A stretch of DNA of 64,000 bases from JALYUS01 sp038231255. Its GTDB lineage: Bacteria > Chloroflexota > Chloroflexia > Thermomicrobiales > JALYUS01. Of this stretch, positions 58,669 to 64,000 are shown piece after piece; the first letter of the stretch is position 1, and the number at the start of each line of letters is the position of its first letter. The position numbers and the translations under genes were made by a program. Below the pieces are notes generated by a model. The model was not told where the DNA came from. It saw nothing but the letters and a program-made list of their open reading frames with translations, and did no database searches. The DNA is taken from NCBI GenBank assembly GCA_038231255.1, contig JBBRLR010000006.1:1-64000 (forward strand), written 5' to 3'.

Positions 58669-59068
58669 TATTCCGCCTCCATATAGGCGAGATGCGTCAG
58701 GAGTGTATCCGTGGTCCCTGTAGCAATCCCACAGCCAAGGAAGTCGGCATCTCTTGTCCAAATCTCCGCTTCATTCGTGCCGCATGTGAGCGCAAGCGCA
58801 ACCGTATGCCAATCGTCAGGGTCAGGAGGGATACGCATTCGAGCAACAGTCTCGTGCGGGATATAAAAACTCTCCGGCATAACTCAATACGCTGAGTTGC
58901 GAGAGCCATGGCTCCGAAGAGGAACCCCTCAACGCGCTCCACTCCCTGCCTGTTACGTATGAATCGTCCGGTCAACCGTTTACGCAGTTCGTACTTTGTC
59001 CCGAAACTCTCGTACGCCGACATGACGCATGACACAATTTCCGTTGTGACCACGATGTGCTCTATCAC
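58668..59068 (-). pseudogene. PIN-domain remnant, frameshifted
   Basis: The C-terminal part (58668-58880) encodes IPPDPDDWHTVALALTCGTN and IWTRDADFLGCGIATGTTDT, the usual end of PIN nucleases of this type, but lacks the N-terminal half. In another frame the upstream bases (58881-59068) give a PIN-like VERVEGFLFGAMALATQRIE. The first catalytic Asp (usually V-V-D-T) reads VVTTEIV. A frameshift near 58885 and the lost Asp indicate a dead toxin gene. Confidence 0.5.
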
Positions 59069-59093
59069 GCCGCACGGAGTTGACCAAATGGAT

Positions 59094-59591
59094 TCACTTC
59101 TTCAGTGCATCGAGATAGAAGATGAAGTCTAACCCGCCGGGGGAGTGGCCGTATTCGGTGAGGATAACGGCGACCTCACTGCGGTGCTGCGTGCCGTGAT
59201 TGACTTGATGGAGCATCTGCTGCCAGAGCGGGTAGGCCATCGGTTCGTTGCGGCTGTTGACGTAGCGGCAGATCGCTTCGAGTTGCGCATCGTCCACCTG
59301 CACGACAAACGCGTGCATCTCGTGATCAATCTCGGCCCAGTGCGTGTGCACCGCAGCGACATCGGCGTACGCGGCAGGATCGAAGCGAGGCGGGTTCGGC
59401 TGCCCACGCCAGCGCACCAGCCAGTTCCACTGCGCCCACATCGTATGCACGAGCGTGTCGCGGATCGAGGAGAAACTGGCGCTCGCCTCAGCGACGAACT
59501 GCGCGTCAGTTAATCCGGCGCACGACGACAGGATGCGCTCGTTTGCCCAGGTGTTGTAGCCATAGAAGCTACGGATCAGATCAGTTTTCAT
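59094..59591 (-). CDS. DinB-fold protein
   Basis: A 165-residue DinB protein. YGYNTWANERILSSC begins it; the metal His residues are in SIRDTLVHTMWAQWNWL and MLHQVNHGTQHRSEVAVIL, and GHSPGGLDFIFYLDALKK ends it, like the paralogue at 52157. The ATG is six bases after GGGAGGG. Confidence 0.88.
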   Translation of the reverse strand: MKTDLIRSFYGYNTWANERILSSCAGLTDAQFVAEASASFSSIRDTLVHTMWAQWNWLVRWRGQPNPPRFDPAAYADVAAVHTHWAEIDHEMHAFVVQVDDAQLEAICRYVNSRNEPMAYPLWQQMLHQVNHGTQHRSEVAVILTEYGHSPGGLDFIFYLDALKK

Positions 59592-59654
59592 TGCGTCCCT
59601 CCCCCGATGTGCGGCGTGCCGTTGCCGCCGAATATATATCTGCTCGACAGAAGG

Positions 59655-59753
59655 TTATTCCGTCCGCGCCGTCCGGGTCCAGGCATACCCGGCGGAAATA
59701 ATTAGTGCCGCCACGGCGATGATCCGGCGTTGCTGCGCGGTTAGCTGTTCCAT
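59655..59753 (-). CDS. 32-residue single-pass membrane peptide
   Basis: A short frame, MEQLTAQQRRIIAVAALIIS then AGYAWTRTARTE, with AAGGAG eight bases before the ATG. Residues 11-25 form one hydrophobic helix with basic residues on both sides. The strong ribosome site and clean stop make it more likely than chance, but the function is unknown. It lies in the insertion zone between the TPP-enzyme subunits. Confidence 0.45.
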   Translation of the reverse strand: MEQLTAQQRRIIAVAALIISAGYAWTRTARTE

Positions 59754-59860
59754 GCCCGACACTCCTTCCCTGTTGCCCAGCTGTTTCATCTCCATCATCG
59801 CGCGTGCGGTGAGCGACACCCTCGCAAAATCGAAGTAGAAGAATTCATGCCAGATGACAG

Positions 59861-59974
59861 TAGGACTTACGCAGTTGGGGCAATTTCTTGTTGGTGGCGG
59901 GCTTTAGCCTGCCTCTCTGTAGCAGGCTAAAGCCCGCCACCACCGGGTTTCTCTTGCGAACTGCGTCACTCCTA
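59861..59974. mobile_element. MITE-like element, copy 2, with target duplication
   Basis: The ends TAGGACTTACGCAGTT and AACTGCGTCACTCCTA are imperfect terminal inverted repeats (13 of 16). GACAG stands directly before (59856-59860) and directly after (59975-59979), a 5-bp target duplication. The interior holds a 19-bp hairpin (GTGGCGGGCTTTAGCCTGC and its complement). No coding sequence is present, so it was moved by a transposase in trans. Confidence 0.82.
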
Positions 59975-60008
59975 GACAGATTACCCATACAACCGGCATT
60001 GCCTACAC

Positions 60009-60449
60009 TTAGACATCGCTCAAGTGTTTCACTTGCGGGAAGTAGGACATCGCAGCCCTCGCAAACCGCGCGTCATCCGTCCAATATTCGCACCGCTCAC
60101 GCTCGGCGAGGACGAGATAGCAGGCATCATAGGGTGTTTGCTGCCGCATACGAGAGGCGATCTCGATGGCACGGACGGCATCGTCCCCTGACGTATCGCG
60201 AAGTGCAACGATGCCCAGTACCGCATGGAGGGCATTCTTCGCATTATCGAAAGGAATAGTGCCCGCACGCGCATGGCGGTAGACGACATTGGCAACTTCG
60301 CAGGCGAACCAGGAGGGAGCGATCGGTTGCAGCCGCGCCGCGACCCAGTGCGCGAGCAGAGATCGGGCATCGGCAGTCCCATCCTCGGTGAGCACCCACT
60401 TGACGGCAATACTCGCGTCAACGACGACAACATTCGCCGTACCGCTCAT
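60009..60449 (-). CDS. vapC: PIN-domain toxin-like nuclease (VapC)
   Basis: A 146-residue PIN protein. The four acidic positions are VVVDASIAVKW (Asp), FACEVANVVYRH (Glu), TPYDACYLVLAE (Asp) and YWTDDARFARA (Asp), all intact. VapC-type toxins cleave tRNA or rRNA. It is coupled to an upstream HTH protein (ATGA overlap), which should be its antitoxin or partner although that protein is unusually long. Confidence 0.85.
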   Translation of the reverse strand: MSGTANVVVVDASIAVKWVLTEDGTADARSLLAHWVAARLQPIAPSWFACEVANVVYRHARAGTIPFDNAKNALHAVLGIVALRDTSGDDAVRAIEIASRMRQQTPYDACYLVLAERERCEYWTDDARFARAAMSYFPQVKHLSDV

Positions 60450-61366
60450 CCATCCTGTCCCCGCGCTTCACGCGCCGCACGGATAACATCGGTCGAGTTC
60501 TCGCCCACCTGCCTCCCGCCTGTGGGCTCTACACGGATGGCGTCCAACTTGGCCAGCACATCCTCCGGGCGGTCCGACCCCGCCCATTCCTGCCAGGTAG
60601 GCAATTCCATCGTCGTCGTATCGGCGTGCTGCTGCATAACCAACTCGGTCAACTGCTCAACCTTACGGTTCAACTCGTCCATCTTTTCTCCCAATCGCCC
60701 CTCGCGAGTTTCCGGTACGACAAATTCGCGCGCCATCTCTTCGTTGCGCACCGCTGGCGAGACGAATGACTCGATAGTGGTCGACGAATCCGACTTCTGC
60801 GGTCCTTCCGAGTCTCTCCGAGCATACGCTATGGAGTTCGCGAAATGCTTCTGCTCGTTTACCTCCATATATTGCACCACCTTCTGAGGAACTGATACGC
60901 CGCTCACCGCGTGCCCTACTACACGGCGGACATCCTCGTCGTAGCAGCGCCATTGCTCCATGATTGTCTCCGTCGGCCCGGCGAGGGAGGCGAGTGCCTT
61001 TTGCGTAGCTACCTCCTGCTCGATCCACTGCAATTGCGGCGCAACGGCGGCGGGCACTTCAAATGCAGGGTGCAGTTTCATCTGGTCACGCATCTGTACA
61101 ACTGCACTCTGGATGCCCGTCGCCTCGTCCACGCGCCGCGCCTGAGCAGCGAGGTCGTCTACCGCTGCACGGAACTGCCGCTGATCTTGGAGAACCTGCC
61201 GATGGATGGCGTACCGATCGACCTCGAACGCATCCAAAATAAATCCGTTGACTGTCTCTTCCGCGTGTAGCTCGCCCCGTTGGATGAGGCGCCGGACGTG
61301 TTCGCGGGAGAGACCGAGTCGCTCACCAGTCTGTGTAGTTGATAGATACAATTGGGACGTTGGCAT
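60446..61366 (-). CDS. Large helix-turn-helix/coiled-coil partner of the PIN protein
   Basis: A 306-residue protein. STTQTGERLGLSREHVRRLI plus RGELHAEETVNGFILDAFE is an excisionase/MerR-like winged helix. The middle has amphipathic helices (AAVDDLAAQARRVDEATG) and the C-terminal third a coiled coil (EKMDELNRKVEQLTELVMQQ). AntiToxins of VapB type are 70-90 residues, so this is three times too long. The ATG is seven bases after AGGAG. The stop overlaps the PIN start, so it is the first gene of a two-gene operon. Confidence 0.75.
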   Translation of the reverse strand: MPTSQLYLSTTQTGERLGLSREHVRRLIQRGELHAEETVNGFILDAFEVDRYAIHRQVLQDQRQFRAAVDDLAAQARRVDEATGIQSAVVQMRDQMKLHPAFEVPAAVAPQLQWIEQEVATQKALASLAGPTETIMEQWRCYDEDVRRVVGHAVSGVSVPQKVVQYMEVNEQKHFANSIAYARRDSEGPQKSDSSTTIESFVSPAVRNEEMAREFVVPETREGRLGEKMDELNRKVEQLTELVMQQHADTTTMELPTWQEWAGSDRPEDVLAKLDAIRVEPTGGRQVGENSTDVIRAAREARGQDG

Positions 61367-61508
61367 CACTATACTCCTATCTGAAACGAACACGAAATAC
61401 CGCCAGCAAGAAAATAGCACAGCAAAGGTGGCGTGTCAACTCAAGATGTGGCAAGAACACATTGTGGTGATAATCGAGTCGGTTATTAATCCCAAACAGC
61501 CTATCGCG

Positions 61509-62027
61509 TCAGGCTTCCTTCTTCCCACCGGATAAGAGCGACGAGATGATAAAGGCGACGGGCGCGTTGGTCAGGTAGGCGGTGGTGAGGGCGTAGTCCA
61601 GCGTTTGTTCCAATGTGTCGGGGCGGTCGAGTGTGTGATGCTGGATGTCGAGCGCGTCGAGCATCCGGGCGACGCCCCGGCCCATGCCGCGCTGCGCGGG
61701 GTTGAACTCGTTGAGTGTGCCGCGCCCGGCGATCACCATGACGAGCGGCAACTGGTACGGCACGATCAGCGAGCCGAGCGCGTTCGGGCAGTTGCCGAAG
61801 CCGCTCGTCTGCATCAGCAGCACGCCGCGCGTCCCGCCCAGCAGTCCCCCCGCGACAATGCCGACGCCCTCCTCCTCGCGCGTGCAGGAGACGGTCGTCA
61901 CCACCGCGTCCGCCTCGAAGCGGCGGATAATCGGCGCGACGATGTTGTCCGGCACATGCGCGACGAGCGTGATTCCCGCCGCCCGCAACTGCTCATAGAC
62001 CACCGTGCTCCATATCGCCTCAGCCAT
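61509..62027 (-). CDS. comD: TPP-dependent decarboxylase, alpha subunit (sulfopyruvate decarboxylase-like)
   Basis: A 172-residue thiamine-diphosphate N-terminal subunit. IWSTVVYEQLRAAGITLVAH, VPDNIVAPIIRRFEADAVVT and VSCTREEEGVGIVAGGLLGG (with the cofactor-activating Glu) match ComD; VLLMQTSGFGNCPNALGSL and VMVIAGRGTLNEFNPAQRG follow. It pairs with the beta subunit at 58099. The ATG follows GGAGGATCT. The family decarboxylates a 2-oxo acid with a sulfonate or phosphonate group. Confidence 0.83.
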   Translation of the reverse strand: MAEAIWSTVVYEQLRAAGITLVAHVPDNIVAPIIRRFEADAVVTTVSCTREEEGVGIVAGGLLGGTRGVLLMQTSGFGNCPNALGSLIVPYQLPLVMVIAGRGTLNEFNPAQRGMGRGVARMLDALDIQHHTLDRPDTLEQTLDYALTTAYLTNAPVAFIISSLLSGGKKEA

Positions 62028-62243
62028 AGATCCTCCGATGCCAAACAAGCGACCAGATCGGCATCATACCGCGCGACAACGATGCTGACGACCCCAACCG
62101 ACCACGAACAAGATACCGTGGCACTGAACTTGCTGTATAACAAAACAGCAGGCCGCAAGGCCCGCATGCAGCACAACGGCCTGGCGGCGATGTCTTGGTG
62201 CTGATGTTGCTTTTTATCGCATATTCCTCCTTCCCCTTCCCTT

Positions 62244-62281
62244 GGCCGGCGCGGTCCCCACCCGCCCGGCCCCCTTTTTTT
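62244..62281 (+). terminator. Intrinsic terminator with no known upstream gene
   Basis: GGCCGG (62244-62249) and CCGGCC (62266-62271) flank a GC-rich loop, followed by CCC and seven T. It terminates plus-strand transcription from 62.0-62.2 kb, where only an unconvincing 40-codon frame (62082-62204, no ribosome site) is seen. From 62282 to 62426 nothing is recognised except TGG-TACGAT at about 62365, a possible extended -10 for the next gene. Confidence 0.6.
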
Positions 62282-62426
62282 AAGTGTCAAGGACGCGGGC
62301 TGAGGACCGAGTAGCCGAGATTCAGCGCTGGTTGCTCGTTGCTGCCTACTCGCAACGCATCGCCGGTGGTACGATAGAGTCCGCTTTGATCGGCCCAATT
62401 CGTATTCCAGGAAGGGGAGTCGTGCG

Positions 62427-64000
62427 ATGCTCCAGTTCGAGACGACCAACCGCGTTTTGCAGGAAGAGCGGCTGTTTGAGCCGTCCGACGCGATGCGCGA
62501 GCAGGCGAATATCACCGCGTACATGCGCGCTAAAGGATTCGACACCTACGAAGACCTCCATCGTTGGACGATCGAGCACCCGGAGGAGTTCTGGGCGGAG
62601 ATGGCCGAGGAACTGCACTGGTTCGCACCGTGGGAGAAGGTGCGCGACTGGCAGTTCCCGTACGTCAAGTGGTTCACGGGCGCCAAGACGAACATCGTCT
62701 ACAACTGCCTCGATCGGCATCGCGGCACGCACGTCTGGAATCAGGTCGCCATCTACTGGGAGGGTGAGGGCGGCGAGACGCGCTCGCTCTCCTACGCCGA
62801 TCTGTGGCGCGAAACGACAAAGTTCTCCGATGTGCTGACCAAACTTGGCATCACGGAGGGGGACAAGACGTGCGTCTACATGCCGAAGATCCCTGAGCAG
62901 TTTGTCGCGATGCTCGGCACGACGCGGATTGGCGCGGCACACTCTGTCGTCTTCTCCGGCTTCTCGTCGCAGGCGCTCCGGGATCGCATCCAGGAGGGCG
63001 AGGCGAAAATCGTCATCTGCGCGGACGGCTACCAGTACCGCGGCAAGCTCGTTGACCTGAAGGCGATTGTCGATGCCGCTGTGCGCGAGTGCCCGACTGT
63101 CGAGCACGTCATCGTCGTCAAGCGGGCTGGCAACAAAGTCAACTGGGTGCAGGGGCGTGACCTCTGGTACGACGACCTGATGAGCATCGCCAAGCCCGGC
63201 ATGCCCGCCGCCGAACTAGACAGCGAGACGCCGCTCTTTTACCTTTACACCTCCGGTTCGACAGGCAAGCCGAAGGGAATCGTCCACACCCACGGCGGCT
63301 ACATGGTCGGCACGTACACGACGACCAAATTCATCTTCGACATCAAGTCGGACGACATCTTCTGGGACACCGCCGATCCCGGCTGGGTGACGGGCCACTC
63401 GTACATCGTCGACGGGCCGCTGCTCGCCGGGTGTACGCAAATCTTCTACGAGGGGGCGGTGGACTTCCCGAATCCCGGCCGCGTCTGGAAGACGATCGAG
63501 AAGTACGGCGTGACGATCCTCTACACCGCGCCGACCGCCATCCGCGCCCTGATGCGGCAGGGCGACCAATGGCCCGGCAGCGCCGATCTGTCGTCGCTCC
63601 GTTTACTCGGCTCGGTCGGCGAGCCGATCAACCCTGAGGCGTGGATGTGGTACCGCAAGGTGACGGGCGGCACCCTGCCGATCATGGATACGTGGTGGCA
63701 AACAGAGACGGGCGCGATCATGATCTCGCCGACGCCGATCATGCCGCTCAAGCCCGGCAGCGCCACCAAGCCCTTTCTCGGCATCGAGGCGGACGTCGTG
63801 GACAAGCAGGGCAACCCCGTCCCGGAGGGGAATGGCGGCTACCTGATTATCCGGCAGCCGTGGCCGAGCATGATGCGCACGATCTATCGCGACCCGGAGC
63901 GATACGAGACGTACTGGCGGACCATCGAGGGCGTCTACTTCGCGGGGGATTCCGCCTTCCGCGACACGGACGGTTACTTTTGGATTCAGGGACGTGTGGA
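62427..64000 (+). CDS. acs: Acetyl-CoA synthetase-type acyl-CoA ligase, 3' end outside window
   Basis: At least 524 residues, still open at the window end. The N-terminal ACS domain begins MLQFETTNRVLQEERLFEPS, with EEFWAEMAEELHWFAPWEKV. The ATP loop is LYTSGSTGKPKGIVHTHGGY, GWVTGHSYIVDGPLLAG follows, then LGSVGEPINPEAWMWYRK, IMDTWWQTETGA and IYRDPERYETYW near the edge, all close to Acs. It converts acetate (or a related acid) to the CoA ester. The ATG is seven bases after GAAGGGGAG. The last third, with the acetylatable Lys, is missing. Confidence 0.93.
   Translation, partial: MLQFETTNRVLQEERLFEPSDAMREQANITAYMRAKGFDTYEDLHRWTIEHPEEFWAEMAEELHWFAPWEKVRDWQFPYVKWFTGAKTNIVYNCLDRHRGTHVWNQVAIYWEGEGGETRSLSYADLWRETTKFSDVLTKLGITEGDKTCVYMPKIPEQFVAMLGTTRIGAAHSVVFSGFSSQALRDRIQEGEAKIVICADGYQYRGKLVDLKAIVDAAVRECPTVEHVIVVKRAGNKVNWVQGRDLWYDDLMSIAKPGMPAAELDSETPLFYLYTSGSTGKPKGIVHTHGGYMVGTYTTTKFIFDIKSDDIFWDTADPGWVTGHSYIVDGPLLAGCTQIFYEGAVDFPNPGRVWKTIEKYGVTILYTAPTAIRALMRQGDQWPGSADLSSLRLLGSVGEPINPEAWMWYRKVTGGTLPIMDTWWQTETGAIMISPTPIMPLKPGSATKPFLGIEADVVDKQGNPVPEGNGGYLIIRQPWPSMMRTIYRDPERYETYWRTIEGVYFAGDSAFRDTDGYFWIQGRV

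Noticed and set aside
62282..62426. T-box-like GGTGGTAC motif before acs
   Set aside because: The full antiterminator consensus and a specifier stem are absent, and acs is not a usual T-box target.

Overview
The window is GC-rich bacterial chromosome with about 60 protein-coding genes and no rRNA or tRNA gene that I could find. Several things point to a Chloroflexota bacterium of the Thermomicrobia/Sphaerobacter kind. These are Tat-dependent lipoproteins with Ala/Thr-rich linkers, F420-type oxidoreductases (a luciferase-like monooxygenase and a PPOX protein), frequent GTG/TTG starts behind strong AAGGAG sites, an S53 acid protease, and a redoxin with an in-frame UGA at its active site. The assignment is inference from gene content, not a measured phylogeny.

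Layout. 1-5 kb: sugar-phosphate isomerase, small GNAT, thioredoxin reductase, then a folate block (folE coupled to a fused folK-folP). 5-11.5 kb: acyl-CoA synthetase and a coupled mutS-mutL operon with its own promoter. 11.8-25.6 kb: scattered catabolic and housekeeping genes, including an orphan oligopeptide-type binding protein, a C26 amidohydrolase, a lactonase-like hydrolase, a queF-yhhQ queuosine pair, two tandem cyclophilins, a sarcosine-oxidase-like flavoenzyme and DinB-fold proteins. 26.7-30.8 kb: secreted S53 protease and an Asn/Gly-rich surface protein. 30.8-35.4 kb: a selenocysteine redoxin downstream of a sugar ABC transporter operon. 35.5-41.4 kb: a stand-alone YcaO enzyme, a giant Asp-box propeller protein and a glycosyltransferase. 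41.5-46.7 kb: a frameshifted MFS gene and an arsenic island (arsN1, arsM, arsR, arsR, arsC, aqpS) with three related operator sites. 46.7-58 kb: PPOX-nitroreductase fusion, a decayed eIF2B/R15P-isomerase gene, an arginase-like protein, acetyltransferases, a propeller protein, PAP2 and CBS proteins, a nicotinate phosphoribosyltransferase, a RelE-type toxin-antitoxin pair and a methyltransferase. 58-62 kb: the two subunits of a sulfopyruvate-decarboxylase-like enzyme, separated by about 2.8 kb holding PIN/HTH genes, a PIN remnant and a MITE-like element. From 62.4 kb: acetyl-CoA synthetase, cut off by the window end.

How the parts work together. The clearest functional modules are the arsenic island (uptake/efflux channel, arsenate reduction, arsenite methylation, organoarsenical N-acetylation, two metalloregulators), the folate block, mismatch repair, queuosine salvage/reduction and the sugar transporter. 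The most striking single observation is the selenoprotein: an in-frame UGA replaces the first active-site Cys of a redoxin and is followed, at the spacing expected of a bacterial SECIS, by a perfect 7-bp hairpin. A second theme is small palindromic DNA. One family of arms built from NCGCAAAGACGC-like units occurs at least ten times, including inside mutS; other palindromes lie inside mutL, the acyl-CoA synthetase and the MFS gene; and a two-copy MITE-like element includes one copy with a 5-bp target duplication.
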